From: Maratus speciosus
Taxonomy: Eukaryota > Arthropoda > Arachnida > Araneae > Salticidae
Assembly (NCBI GenBank): GCA_963932465.1
Contig: OZ010786.1
Location: forward strand, 599,467,038-599,531,037
Length of the DNA stretch: 64,000 nucleotides
Direction: 5' to 3'
Part shown: piece after piece, positions 33,541 to 45,589 of the stretch
Numbering within the stretch: position 1 is the first letter of the stretch
How the letters are laid out: every line of letters starts with the position of its first letter
The notes under the pieces: generated by a model
Seen by the model: only the letters and a program-made list of their open reading frames with translations
Told to the model about the DNA's origin: nothing
Database searches by the model: none
Made by a program: the position numbers and the translations under genes

Positions 33541-34578
33541 TTCAAAACGTTTCAAATAATTTCGTCATCCCTTAATTCTTGTTAACCAATACCATTCTTG
33601 TCACAATCAAGACAGTCTGTGATTTTATTCGCTGATATGTTTTTTAAACATGATACGTTTGACACCAAGGTCAATATATCCGTATCCTCACTGGGTGCTT
33701 CAGCGTAGCATTTTGTGTACTTTCAACAATGTTACGTCGATGTTGCTTTCTGATAATAAAAAAGGATTGGGGTGGGCGTTGTTAACAGTTTCAAGTCTAA
33801 GCTCGAGTGTCACTCGGGTTGCCCTTTTCGGTGAAGCGAACTAAGCCCGAGAGTCTCTCGGTGTCAACTTTTAACTCTCTGAGCTATAAAAAATACCTAC
33901 TATATACGTTCGCTTTCTTTTCTTTGAATCAGAGCTTAATTCGAACTTATTGTGAACGTTGTGGTGTTGCTCTTTGTGCTTTGAAATGTATCACACAAAA
34001 GCAAATTTTACTAAATAATGTTTATATACAAAAAAAACCTATTTTCAGATATTTGCACAACATTTGGGTAAGTTTTTATTCAAGTCTATGTGAAATTTCA
34101 TGTTAAAAAATGATGTTTTCTTAAGAGGAACTTTTTAAAAATAGAAAACATGCTTTTTAAAATAATTTCTCATAAAATATTAATTTTTAGTACATTTAAA
34201 TAGTTACGAATAAGAACAGTTTGAAGTTTATAATGAAATTTTTTATTAAAATACATATCTTCCAAGTATTTTTTTAAAAGTCATGAAAAGTACCAAATAC
34301 CTTCAATCCAGAAGGGAGATATGCGGTTGATATAGCTCAGACCGCAAACTGTTAATAGAGTGACGAATAATCAGAAGTTTACCGTTCGTAATAAAGATAT
34401 TACTTGTATTCTATGCATTTATATGTAAACTACACTGTTTGCATAAGTACGAATATTGTGTGCAATTTTGGGAAATAATGCAACATATAAAATCTAAAAG
34501 GAACGTCTTTAGGTGGAGTTACACACATCCAGAATGTGTTAATTCAAGCCAGCGTTTGTGAAATCTCTCTATTCTAAA
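33541..34578. other. Intron DNA, no feature supported
   Basis: Plus-strand frames at 33650-33844 and 33807-34106 show no domain. CTCGAGTGTCACTCGGG and CCCGAGAGTCTCTCGG near 33800-33870 are short self-complementary blocks of unknown origin. Confidence 0.45.
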
Positions 34579-35625
34579 AACTAGTCGGATGTATCAATCC
34601 CAAAACTTGCTTCTATCTCATACATGTTAGTACTTCAAAATTCACTATCACAGTGCCAAAATTAAATGGCAATCTGTGCTCATCATGAAGATTCTAAAAA
34701 GATGAAATTCCGTGCATTAGTTCTTGAGATATAACTAACGCTGAAATCGCGTAAATCCAGCAAAATGCAGCACCATCTATTGGGTGATTTACACCAGAAC
34801 TAAATCTGCAACAACTTATGTCAACATATAACTGAATATGAAGTTTGGGGAAAATCCGTTCATTAGTTTTTGAGATAGAGCTATTGCGAAAATCGTTAAA
34901 AATCCAGTATAGCAACGCCACCTATTGGGCGATTGACACCAAAACCTAATTAGCAATAATTTATGTCAACATCTAATTGAATCTGAAGTTAGAAGAAAAT
35001 TCGTTCATTGTTCTTGAGATATAGCTATTGGAGAAATCGGGGAAAATACAGCACAGTAGCGCCACCTATTGGGCGATTTACACCAACACGTAATCAGCAT
35101 CAATTTATATCAAGGACTAACTGAATCTGAAGTTTGATGAGAATGTGTACATCAGTTCTTGAGAAAGAGTTATTGCGAAAATCGTGTAAATCCTGCAAAA
35201 TACAGCAAAGCAGCGTCACCTGTTGGGTGATCTACACCAAAACGGAAACAGCCCCAACTCACATCAAGGACTAACTGAATCTGAAGTTTGATGAAAATCC
35301 GTGCAATAGTTCTTTAAATATAGCAATTGCAGAAATCATGAACAATGCAGCATAGCAGCGCCACCTATTGGGCGATTTACATCAAAAACTAATCAGCACC
35401 AATTTATATCAGGGACTATCTGAATATAAATTTTTATTAAATTCCGTGCATTAATTCTCGAGATAGAGCGTCCACAAAATTTGTGTTACATACAGACAGA
35501 CAGACTCAAAGATACACAGACTCACAAACAGACATTTTGTAAAAACATGTTTTTGGGGATCTCTGACCCCTGAAACGTGTAAATCTGTCGGAAATTTTCA
35601 CGAATCCAATAGTAGAAAGTAAAAA
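34579..35625 (+). mobile_element. HINE-1-related element with different monomers (copy 4)
   Basis: The 5' end AACTAGTCGGATGTATCAAT and the 3' tail ACATGTTTTTGGGGATCTCT..AGTAGAAAGTAAAAA match HINE-1. The array is different, with monomers of about 150 bp containing GCCACCTATTGGGCGATT and TTCTTGAGATATAGCTATTG. The microsatellite (ACAGACAGACTC)n is at 35497-35535. It shares termini with HINE-1 but has swapped or independently amplified monomers. Confidence 0.6.
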
Positions 35626-35772
35626 TTAACTAACGCCGCCGCTATCTCTGCCGTTATTGAATTTTTTATGACCAGAAGACCAGAGCTCTTTCTCTGAAAA
35701 TATTAAGAAAACTATTGCATATAAAAATACGAAAATTGGTAGTTTTATAGAGAAATGCACGACAAACACGTC

Positions 35773-38325
35773 CAGTGGTGGGATTCAGCCAGTTCGCACC
35801 TGTTCGGTAGAACCGGTTATAATTTGTGTTGCGTTCGGCGAACCGCTTGTTGAAATGATACTTCAAATGCGAAAATCGCATTTACATTAATTTGCTTTCT
35901 TTAAATGTCTATCTGCACAACATTGTTTTGTAGGCATAACCCTGTGATAGGTCCTGATTAATTTCATTTAATAAAATAATATTTCATTTGGAACAATAAT
36001 AAATTTTTTCTTCATCAATCCTGTAAGAGAAAATTCAACTTAAAAAAGGCGAAAATTTGAAGAATTTTGGTGACTAAATTGACAGTTTTAGGCTAATCCC
36101 AGTTATATAGTAAGGTTATTAAAAATTACACTAACTACTTATCTATACTAATAAAAGAAAGTTTTGCTCTGTCTGTGCGTGTGCAATGGCTAGCAAAATT
36201 TATGGCACGTACGAGACTGAAAATTTTTGTGAGGCTAGCTCAAAATGTCTCCTGATGCACCTGAGACACAGAATTTTAAAATTCTAATAATTAGTTGAGT
36301 TATTAATTCAAAATCGCAACTCACTCTCATTAAAAATTCAACTCGGTCCTTGCGAGAAAGAAAAAACTTCAAAGCCTTATTTACGCATCAGTTGAAAATG
36401 AAGAACGAAAAGAAGAAATTTCGGGGGTATTTTGTCATTATTTATTAACTTACATCGGCCAAACCGCTTAGTAAAGTTAAAAATGAAAGACATATGCTGA
36501 AAGGTCTACGTCTCAAATGCTTCAATCAATTAAAAAATATATCGCAGCGAACCGCTTGAAAAACAATTTTCAAAAAGGGTCGTTTTTCCGAAAATCTTTT
36601 TCTCCCTTATTGCAACGTCCTCCAGGGCGGAATTTTGGAGGTACTGACAACCCAAAAATATGTTCTTAAAGTGAAACTTTCTTCTAATCGGTGGTGCAAT
36701 TGGTTTAAAACAAATTATGAATTTTAACCTTTTCAAATACACCGATAAATGCATGTCACTTCGCGCCTCACGAAGACGATATTTTTTCTACGCTAAAAAT
36801 AACTAAACGACCGTATTCTTTTTAGAGCATCTCAATAAATAGACCAGATTTACACCACCCACAAAAATTTTGAAACATTCGAATTGGTAGAAATAGTTCT
36901 TACAAAATAAAATGTGTGAAAATTTCGACGAAATCAGCAAAAATCTGAGTGTTTCGTTGGAGTTTCGCTATTTCAGGGCGAAATTTTAGAGCTACGGACA
37001 AAAATAATATGTTCGTAAATCTGAAACCACCTTCTTATCGATGGGACAATCGGTTTTAAAAAATAGGATTAACTCTTACAAATACACCGGCAAATGCAGG
37101 TCATTTCGCACCTCAAGGAGACGATATTTTTCTACGCTAAAAGTAATTAAACGACCGCATTTGAACACAATCTTTTAAGAGTATCTCAAATTTAGATGGT
37201 ATTGAGATTCTCAATAGATCGGATTTACATCATCTACAAAAATTTTGAAACATTCGGACGGGTAGAAATATTTTTTACAAAATAAAATGTGTAAATTTCG
37301 ACGAAATCAATGAAAACCTAAGTATTTCTTCGCGGTTTCGCTCGCTTTCGGTGCGCATAGACTCCACAAATCAAATTGCGCAGAAAGTGAAGTACCAAAA
37401 TAGCATCTACTTTAAATTCAATATTTTTTCATTAAAAAATATAAATTCAGATAAAATAGATTTAAAGATATAAAATCATACAAATTTCAGGCTAATTTAA
37501 GGGTCATTGATCACGGGCCCAGGCAATGCTATTATTCGAATAAACAGTACTTTGCTTTGGCACGGAATGTTCTCTGTTATCGCTGATCTATAGCTAATAC
37601 TTAAATCGTCAGATTTAGATATATACCTCCAACTGCACACTTTTTTTTTTATATTGTTCTTCATATCTTAGAAGTTTTTTAAATGAAAGTAGTTATTTTC
37701 GTAAATGTAACAAATCCAAAATTTTGATAAGTTCCTCTAGTCGTATAATTTATATTTAGAAAAATATTTTTCCAGCTCTAACAAATGAAAAGACATTGTA
37801 TGATCTAAACTTTCCGAATCATGATACTTTGTATCTTGCGAATTTCCAGCGTTGTCTGGCCTGTTTTTTTTACTAAGAAATGGTAAAAATTCCTAAAATT
37901 TCTAAATGCCATAACTCGAGAAGTTTTGGTCGTGCAAAAGTGTGTCTTACTAGCTATAGCATGGATAATATTTTTCTAAATATGTTATACACAACTTTAG
38001 GTCATGAACATGGGTTAATTCTTAAACTTACATTTCTGCTGTTTTTATATTATATTGTTTATGGTTTTGATGCATTTTCTGATAGAAATTATGATCAGGG
38101 TTTCATGATTGCCGAATATTTATTAACGTCCTTTTACAGGGTAACATGTTTCAGGATTTCTTTCACTGTACCAAAGGATCAAAGATTTTTTTTTTAACAA
38201 TGTTCTTATAATATTGGAAAGTGTTTCATAATCTATGTGTGATGCTTCATTTTTCTTTCATTTTTGTACATCAAAAATCATTCGGGCAGCAAACCGGTTG
38301 TTAAATTATTTGAATCCCACCGCTG
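35773..38325. mobile_element. hAT element with perfect 8-bp target duplication
   Basis: The left end CAGTGGTGGGATTCAGCC with TAGAACCGGTT and the right end AAACCGGTTG..TGAATCCCACCGCTG are inverted. The flanking octamer AACACGTC is identical at 35765-35772 and 38326-38333. The 2553-bp interior includes another repeat (about 36138-37400). The plus-strand frame 37880-38197 (105 codons) has no recognisable transposase motif. Confidence 0.85.
36138..37400 (-). mobile_element. Repeat with CTATACTAATAAAAG end, nested in the hAT
   Basis: The left boundary TATCTATACTAATAAAAG followed by CTCTGTCTGTGCGTGTG is the reverse complement of the kind of 3' end seen at 44880-44925. Inside, two diverged units of about 400 bp recur, with GGCGAAATTTTAGAGCTACGG- and TCAAGGAGACGATATTTTT-like blocks at about 36760 and 37120. 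No coding region is recognised. Confidence 0.45.
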
Positions 38326-38333
38326 AACACGTC

Positions 38334-40210
38334 GATGGAGACGGTTTTTAAATCCAAGAATTATTTTAAGAGCTATTTAAATTTAAAGTCACACAAAATA
38401 GTTCAGTTAAAAAAGTTTTATAGAATCAAAAATTATGCATAGCAATTTAACCATTTTTAGCAGGCACATACTTGACTATTTTATGGCGTGCAGAGTGCAA
38501 TCATTTTTAAAATTTTTCTATTTTTTTTTTTTTTAGTTAAAAAAAAATTGTTCAAGATTTCATTATCTTAATGGCAATTTATGTCACTATTTCAAAAAAG
38601 TCACTTTTTTTTACCTATTGTTGTATTGTTGCCAAATTTTAATTAAGCTCAAATAATGATATTTCCAAACATTTTACAATCCAAAAATATATTTACATGT
38701 GAATATTAAAAGAGAAATTAATAAACGTTAAAATAATAAAATTGTTACGCGTAAAAAAGCGCGAAAAACGGTAAAAATTACGTCATAGTTAAAATGACGA
38801 AAAAATAATGTTTCCAGACATGAATATTAAAAGAAAAAGAAAATTTTAAAATGATTAAATTATTATGTGCAAAAGCATTAAATGGGGGAAATTACCTTAC
38901 ATTTTAAACAATGTATTTAAAACGGTTTTTTTTTATAGCGTCTAAAAGAAAAAAAAATTAATATTAGAGAGATAACATGAAAAATATGCATGGCACTGAA
39001 TTAAAATAAAGAATCAATTTCATTTATAATCTATACCTGTTTCTGAAAATATCTAAAACTCGATATAAAGATAAAATATAAGCCTAAATTTTCTAAACAA
39101 AATGCGGTCTGATGGTGTGCTTCTGAATGTTATTCCCCAGGCAGACACATTTTTATAGCTTCGAAACCCAAATTAAGAATATTGTCCATAGCGTAGTTAT
39201 AAAAGTCCGGGAGGCAGCGACATTTTTTACTTAATTGTTTTATAGAAGCTAATTTTCAAATATCTAATTTAATTTTCTTAATCAATCATAAAAAGAGCCG
39301 TCAGCTATCACGTCAACGATGGATGTGACCTTGAAATTTTATTGCTTGTAACTGGGATATTTCTAGGATATTTCTAATTGTGGAATACATAGATTTTAAA
39401 AAAAAGCTGCATTATTTGTTCTTAATTTCAGGCGCACCTCTGAATCTTGGGTTCAGTCGTAGTGCACCCGACTGGCGCATGCTTTAAAATCGTCATTAGC
39501 ACATAATTAACTCAATTCTTGTGCTCTTAAAGTGGTTAATAACCTTTATTAGGAAGTACAAAGGAATAATATTCTAAATATGATCCGAAAAACCTTATCT
39601 ATTAACCTCAAAGCAAAGTAAAACACTAAGTTATTTCCCAGGCAGCTTTCACTAAGCCGTGTCAGCTGTATATCTGGCCGGCTGCGTCCGCCCAAGGGTT
39701 AACAGGTATCTGTTTAGGAAGAAATTGGGTCTTTTAAAGGACCCTTCATATTTTTTTCCCTCTCAAAACAGGGCTTTCACAAAATTTTCCAGATCAAAAC
39801 AGGACCCTTCATAAAAATTTTCACATTAAAACAGAACCCTTCACAAAATTCTTTGCCTTAAAAATAGATCTTTCACAAACATTTCCATCTCTAAACTGAA
39901 TCTTTCACAAATTTAATCATTTTAAAGTAAGGTCTGGTCTGTCACTTTACATGTATATAAAGAAAATATCTGTATTTTACATACATATATCTTCTTAGAA
40001 ATTTATAGACAAGAACTTGAAAATAACGATCGTTTCAAATTCACAAAATTATGACTAGATTTTTCACAAATGTAAAAAGTTGTTCAAATTTTCACATAAA
40101 ACAAGACTCTGGGGAAAAAAAAGTCTGGACAGACCCCCCGCCCCCTTCCCTGATTAAGAATCTATTTTTAAGAGCAAAATATGTTTCTAATCCGTTTAAA
40201 AATAATTCTC

Positions 40211-40211
<1 letters not shown>
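38334..40211. other. Intron DNA with dispersed repeat and minisatellite
   Basis: Positions 38620-39335 are a diverged direct copy of 61820-62215 (shared blocks TATTTCCAAACATTTT, AATCAATCAT..AGCCGTCAG and CGATGGATGTG). Positions 39735-40100 are a decayed array of about 41-bp units around (C)CCTTCACAAAATTTT. No gene was seen. Confidence 0.5.

Positions 40212-40252
<41 letters not shown>
40212..40252. repeat. (TA)n microsatellite
   Basis: About twenty TA units without interruption. Confidence 0.9.
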
Positions 40253-40254
<2 letters not shown>

Positions 40255-40564
40255 CCTATTCCTAAACTTCGATCTTTAAAAGTTACTCGTGAGTTGACTT
40301 AAACAGGATGAAATAGAACACCATTCTTATATTTGACTGATAAAGTGCAAACGGTTTTCTGTCATTCTGTTTTCTACCCTTCATTGATACGAAGAACTAA
40401 ATAATGCTTCTTCCACGTCAATTTACATAATGGATGAAAATTTGTTACATAGGCACTGATGTTCCAACAACATTTTTAGTTAAAAGTATATTTGAAGGGG
40501 AGAAAATTGATCAACAAAGATTAAATATTCCTAATTAACCGTGGGATAAAAACAAGAACGAAAA

Positions 40565-41412
40565 GTGCCCAGCATAGATTATGAAGCATTTTCCAATACT
40601 TTCAGCATACTGTAACAAAACTTCACAATTCATGAAGGTGAAAGGTGATGTCTGAATAAGCAATTATAAAAACGCATAAAGCATTTGAAAACTCAATTTC
40701 TGCTATTACCATCAATAGTCGGAAAAATATCAGAATGTTTTGTGCAGCCATGTATATGATCTGTAGATTTGTATGTATACTACATAGTAATCGTATGCTA
40801 GAAGTTAGTTCGGTTAAACGCATGGCATAGTTGAAATTTTCGATTCAGCTATTTCCGTCAATAAACGGAAATGTGCCTGAGAATTTTTGTGCAGCCTTGT
40901 ATAGAATTTATATACAGCAAGTGATATTAAAAAAAGATGGTTAAATTTAAAAACGCGTACAACAACTGAAAACGCATTTCCAGAAATTATTGTTCATGGG
41001 GTTCAGTGGTTCAATTATTAGTTCATTTTTTTCTGTAGCCAAATTCTTTTGTGTGTCCCTATAAATGAACGATAAATTCTGTTCTCAGCATATTCTACAG
41101 TAAGCGTCTTGTAGTACACCTCAGTGATATATATAAACTTCAATATGTTTAAAATAGTGTAATATCATTAAAATACACCACAAACAATTTTTACCCCATA
41201 GACTGTAATGTAACGAATTCTTTTGAATGTCCCTGTAAACGAACTGTAAATGCTAGATACTCCATTTTCAATACCGAACATGCCATAGCAAATCCCAATA
41301 GCATATATCAATTTCATGGTAATCTGACTATATTTATGCATGTTAGAGCGCGGGCAGACGGACAAACAAACCGAATTCATAAACACTTTTCTATGTTGAA
41401 AAGTGTTAAAAA
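40565..41412 (+). mobile_element. HINE-3 element, least interrupted copy
   Basis: The 5' block AAGCATTTTCCAATACTTTC, about four diverged monomers (CCCTGTAAATGA / CAGCCATGTATATGA blocks), the tract GGGCAGACGGACAAACAAAC at about 41350, and the 3' hairpin ACACTTTTC..GAAAAGTGTT (about 41382-41408). This copy serves as the reference for the split copies at 13.9-20.5 kb. Confidence 0.6.
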
Positions 41413-41889
41413 GACATATTATAAGGTTTTATAGAATAAATTGAATAGAAAAGAAATCGTCGTATTTATGCATACACAATGCGCACCCTTTCTTAAAGAA
41501 GCCTAAAAATCGACGGTTACAACTCTGCGTTTATCAGGTAAATATCGGGAAAGTTATGCGAATGTTAGACACATTAGCTAAAATAAGTAAAATAATTGCA
41601 ATTTTTTGTACCGCACTTTGTAGATCATGATCCAGTTTACAGTAATTACCGTATATATCGGCGTTCAACGCGAGCTTTTGATACAAGAGAGATAATTGAA
41701 TTTTACAGGGTGCGCGCTTTTACGAAATTGACATTAAAACTTAAGAAAAACAGATTATCATAAGAAATGAAATTTCTACCTTAAAAAATATGCTATTCAT
41801 TTAAGAAAAATTACATATATTATGAGCTCAATAATGTCCAATTGTATAGAAAATACAAACTATTATGTTTTTGATTGTTTTTGTTTTTT
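41413..41889. other. Intron DNA, nothing supported
   Basis: A+T-rich DNA with no open frame or repeat of note. Confidence 0.5.
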
Positions 41890-42375
41890 TTCCTCCAAAT
41901 CTCATGAAGATTTCTTTTTTCATGAGGATGTTTTAAAATGTTCTTTATTATTTAATTTATTTTCTACAAAACTCATGAAAATTTTTTGAAGATGATGATG
42001 ATCTCGTGAAGATTTCTTCTTTCATGAAGACGTTTTCAAATGTTCTTTATTTTTTATTATTATTTTTTTCTTTTTTTTTACAAATCTCGTGAAGATTTCT
42101 TCTTTCGTGAAAATGTTTTTAAAAGTTCTTTATTATTATTTTTTTTCTATAAATCTCATGAAGATTTCTTGAAATTGATGATGATCTCATGAAGATTACT
42201 TCTTTCATGAAAACGTTTTTAAATGTTCTTTATTATTTTTTTTCTGCAGATCTCATGAAGATTTCTTGAAATTTATGATCATCTCATGAAGATTTCTTCT
42301 TTTATGAAAATGTTTTTAAATGTTTTTTTATTATTTTATTTTATTTCTACAAATCTCATGAAGATTTCTTTAAAG
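41890..42375. repeat. Tandem array around TCTCATGAAGATTTCTT
   Basis: The block CTC(A/G)TGAAGATTTCTT occurs about eight times, alternating with TTTCATGAA..CGTTTT and TGTTCTTTATTATT, in units of roughly 90-105 bp. Each block contains TCATGA, so the array has many small palindromes. Confidence 0.7.
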
Positions 42376-43355
42376 AAGTGCGTGTATACGACGAAAATAC
42401 CTAAAAATTGGAAAATTTACTCTTAAAGTTTTCACTGTAAGAAAAGACAGATGTTTCTTAATCTAGGAAAATATAATATTTTCCTAGAACGAACGAAAAT
42501 GTACAATAATCTCCTCCGATTTACCCACTATTCCGAAAAGCTTTTCTTTATCTTTAGAAAACTCAAAAACCTTCTTTAGAAACCCTCAACAATATATTTT
42601 CAAGATTTAAAGAAATATTTATAAAAAGACTTTTTCTTTTCGTTGCCGCTGATTTTTGGAAACGTTTCCGAGAAGCTTTTACGGTATTGTACCACAATTA
42701 ACTTTAGAAATAAAAATCTCGGGTACATTAATATCGACGTATATTTATTGCAGATTTACAAGCACAGCTTACAGAAGCTAATAGTACATAATTTAAAGAG
42801 TAATTTCGAGACGCACATGAGGATGTCAGGGTTTGACACCTGGAGAGTTCTTTCCTTGGCAAATTTTCCCGTGCAACCAGCGACAGATTCCTTCTCCAGT
42901 CTTTTCTCTCGGACGAAGCCAAACAAACTTTTCCGGCCCCTTGAAGTTTGTATATATGGAGTTCGAGTCTCAAGTGGATTTTTAAGAGGTCGAGGATGAT
43001 TTCAAGTACCTAAGAGTTATTTATTACTACTTCAACGTCACTATACTGTCCATTACTTAAATTTTTTTCAAAATTATGGATTCTGTAATGTCACAAAGAA
43101 TATTAATAGAAAATAAATGGTCTCGTGAAGCAAATTTACGATTGTACATCTGGACATTTTCTCTCTTACAACTCAAGGAGTGGGATTCTTTGGAACCACT
43201 AAATCTTACTTATAAGATTCTAATTATAGTCGTAATTGAATAAGAACTGTGCACATAGCATTACAGTATGTTATAGTATTCTAACGATAGAGAAAGACCT
43301 TTTGGAATCGTAGGTGATTCTGAAGAGGTTATATTCGTACGTGGTTGTATTATAT
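42376..43355. other. Intron DNA; G+C-richer patch at 42720-43000 not assigned
   Basis: Open frames of 118 and 81 codons overlap on opposite strands at 42643-42999, in a patch richer in G+C than its neighbours and preceded by TATTTATTGCAG (42754). No domain was recognised, so neither is called as a gene. Confidence 0.4.
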
Positions 43356-43820
43356 ACTAGCTAACTTGCCCGGCGACGTCAAAAAACAGCTCGAATTCCG
43401 AAAAAGCTCTGAAAATCACAATAAGATATCGCGAAAAAATTTTAAATTGCTGCACAAATTTCGAAAAGAGAAAAAAAATTATATATTGTGTTTGAAGATT
43501 GAAAGTTGATTCCTTTCACTAATGTGGGAAAATGGTAGGAAATCGCTAAAATACACTAAAAATCGCATACAAAATTCCCGAAAAATTTGAAAATTGCTAT
43601 ACGAAATTTGAATAAACTTTATTGAAATGAGGGCAGAAATTACTTTAGTATTATAGGCCAAAAATGGGATGTCAAAAAATTGCAGCAGATCGCGAAGAAA
43701 TGTAGAAATCGAATTAAAAATCACAAAAAGTTCAAAAATCACGAAAGTCAAAATTTACTGTAATTGGATAAAAGTTTCAAATCTAATTCCTTTGACCTGC
43801 GAGCTCTCTTAAAATTTATG

Positions 43821-43875
43821 TTTGGGAAAGCATGCTAAGCTTTCCCAAAAAGTTGGCAAGGCTAGCCTTGCCAAC
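43821..43875. repeat. Two adjacent hairpins
   Basis: TTTGGGAAAGC..GCTTTCCCAAA (43821-43848) is followed at once by GTTGGCAAGGCTAGCCTTGCCAAC (43852-43875), a perfect 24-bp palindrome. The second overlaps the left edge of the tRNA-like repeat unit. Confidence 0.75.
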
Positions 43876-43908
43876 TTGTAATAGTGAGAAGTTCCAGGCT
43901 GGGTATCG

Positions 43909-43978
43909 TTCCATGTGGTTTAGCGGTAGAACGTCAGTGCGCTATACTGATGACCCGGGTTCGATTCCCGGCATGGAA
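43909..43978 (+). tRNA. tRNA-like sequence, Gly-type body
   Basis: Seventy nucleotides give a full cloverleaf: acceptor TTCCATG/CATGGAA (perfect), D arm GTTTAGCGGTAGAAC, anticodon stem TCAGT/ACTGA, T arm CCGGG TTCGATT CCCGG (perfect). The D and T arms look like tRNA-Gly. The anticodon loop GCGCTAT would read GCT, but U33 is C and there is no long variable arm as serine tRNA would need. A tRNA-derived repeat head is more likely than a working tRNA. Confidence 0.5.
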
Positions 43979-44234
43979 TATTTTTCACTAAGTTGGTCTT
44001 TGCGCCTATTAAGCAAAAATAATTTGAAATTTGATTTTCATTTGAAATATTGTATTCAAGGCGAATGTTTCACTCTGGAAAAATTTCCAAATATTAATAT
44101 AGATTCATCGATGCTGGATTTAATTAAGTGTCTGTGTTTGCCCCATGTTGGTGGCTCACGGAAAATGTTCCATCTTGTGCTGCGTTTGTAGCCTTGCCAA
44201 CTTGTAATAGTGAGAATTTCCAGGCTGGGTATCG

Positions 44235-44304
44235 TTCCATGTGGTTTAGCGGTAGAACGTCAGTGCGCTATACTGATGACCCGGGTTCGATTCCCGGCAT
44301 GGAA
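44235..44304 (+). tRNA. tRNA-like sequence, identical second copy
   Basis: Identical over 70 nt to the copy at 43909, and 326 bp downstream of it. All stems are intact. Confidence 0.5.
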
Positions 44305-44427
44305 TATTTTTCACTAAGTTGGTCTTTGCGCCTATTAAGCAAAAATAATTTGAAATTTGATTTTCATTTGAAATATTGTATTCAAGGCGAATGTTTCTCT
44401 CTGGAAAAATTTCCAAATATTAATATT

Positions 44428-44525
44428 AGAGATATCGCCAAGTTAGCGTCACTTTTGGCGACATATTGCCAAGTTGGCAACAAACTTGGCGGCATTCGGC
44501 GACAGAACTGTGTCCCCCTACGGTA
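44428..44525. repeat. Cluster of CGCCAAGTT / TTGGCAAC blocks
   Basis: GCCAAGTTAGCG, TTTTGGCGACATATTGCC, AAGTTGGCAACAAACTTGGC and GGCGGCATTCGGCGAC follow one another, giving several small overlapping hairpins right of the tRNA-like pair. Confidence 0.5.
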
Positions 44526-44925
44526 ACCCTCTTATAGGTATGAAGATGCATTAACTGCTGTTCAGTAATCGCATAAAAAATGCACTAAAAATTCAAAAAT
44601 CGCTGTACGAATTCCGAATGAACTTTTTTGAAAAGAGAACAAAATTAACTTCATATTGGTTTAAAAGAAAGAAACCGTATTCTTTTCACTAATGTGGAAA
44701 AATCGTCTCGAAACTTAAAAAAGCGCTAAAAATCGCATAAAAATTAAATTTAAAAAAATCTAATCAAAAAATCGAAAATCGGGCTTCGAGGTGCAAAACT
44801 TCATATATAGATGTACCTTTTCCCCAAATTTCGTAGCTCTACGTACAGCGGTCCCTTCAGAACACCGTCCACACACTCACTCACACACTCACATACAAAC
44901 TTCTTTCCTTATTATTATAGATTTG

Positions 44926-45589
44926 CAGATTAAGAAACAATTATCTTTTTAAAATGTAGGTTACGCATTATGTTATACACCGGAATATGTGGTTGTTGCT
45001 TCTGAGTTATCTGCTTAAATAACCTAAAAGAAAAATAGATGGCTTTTAGCTTAACCCAATTTATCATAACTGAATAAGAAACAAATTTAAAATTTACTAA
45101 ACAGAAATGAGTCATTCTTCACTCGCATATAAAACGAAACGAAATATAACATCACTGTTATATTTGATTGATAAAGCACTAACGGCTTTCTGTCATTCTG
45201 TTTTCTATCCATTGTTACGAAGAACTAAATAATACTTCCTCCACGTCAATTTACATGATGGATGTAAATTTGTTGCATAGACACTGATGCTCCACGAATA
45301 TTTTTAGATCGAAAATATAACTGATGAGTAGAAAATTGACTGCAAAGATTAATTAATTATTTATAACTATTCCTGACATAAAAATATGCATAAAACGTTC
45401 TGGAATAAGAAGTATTGTCGCAATTAAATTAAATTTCTTCATGCCATGAGATGTTTGAAGAATTTGGAAATATCAATTTTATAAGCCAGTGTTTCTCAAC
45501 CAGTGTGTCATAAGAATACCACAGGCGTGTCGCCAGTGCCATCGCTATCCTATAATTTAGATTGTATCACTATGTGTATCTGTCTATCT
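44926..45589. other. Intron DNA with a possible hAT end
   Basis: CAGTGTTTCTCAACCAGTG at about 45488 resembles an hAT terminus, but no partner end was found. Nothing else is supported. Confidence 0.4.

Larger units (their letters stand above)
43865..44427 (+). repeat. Tandem pair of 326-bp units with Gly-type tRNA-like head
   Basis: Block GCCTTGCCAACTTGTAATAG starts at 43865 and 44191. About 235 bp of each unit are almost identical, including the tRNA-like part and the tail (TTTTTCACTAAGTTGGTCTT, AAATTTGATTTTCATTTGAA). The high identity points to a recent duplication. Confidence 0.75.
43356..44925 (+). mobile_element. TATACTAGC-to-TTATAGAT repeat interrupted by a tRNA-like array
   Basis: The left end TATACTAGCTAACTTGCCCG and the right end ACTCACATACAAACTTC..TTATTATTATAGAT bound A+T-rich DNA of the same family as the nested repeat at 36138. 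The tRNA-like tandem array (about 43820-44520) sits in the middle. No coding region was seen. Confidence 0.4.

Noticed and set aside
37880..38197. 105-codon plus-strand frame inside the hAT element
   Set aside because: No BED zinc finger, RNase-H core or hAT dimerisation motif can be seen; likely chance.
42643..42999. 118-codon frame in a G+C-richer patch after TTGCAG
   Set aside because: An exon was considered, but there is no domain, the opposite strand is equally open, and no phase-compatible link to the phosphodiesterase is needed.
43832..44526. Overlapping plus-strand frames of 119 and 132 codons with repeated VWFSGRTSVRYTDDPGSIPG-like words
   Set aside because: They translate the two identical tRNA-like units and their spacers.
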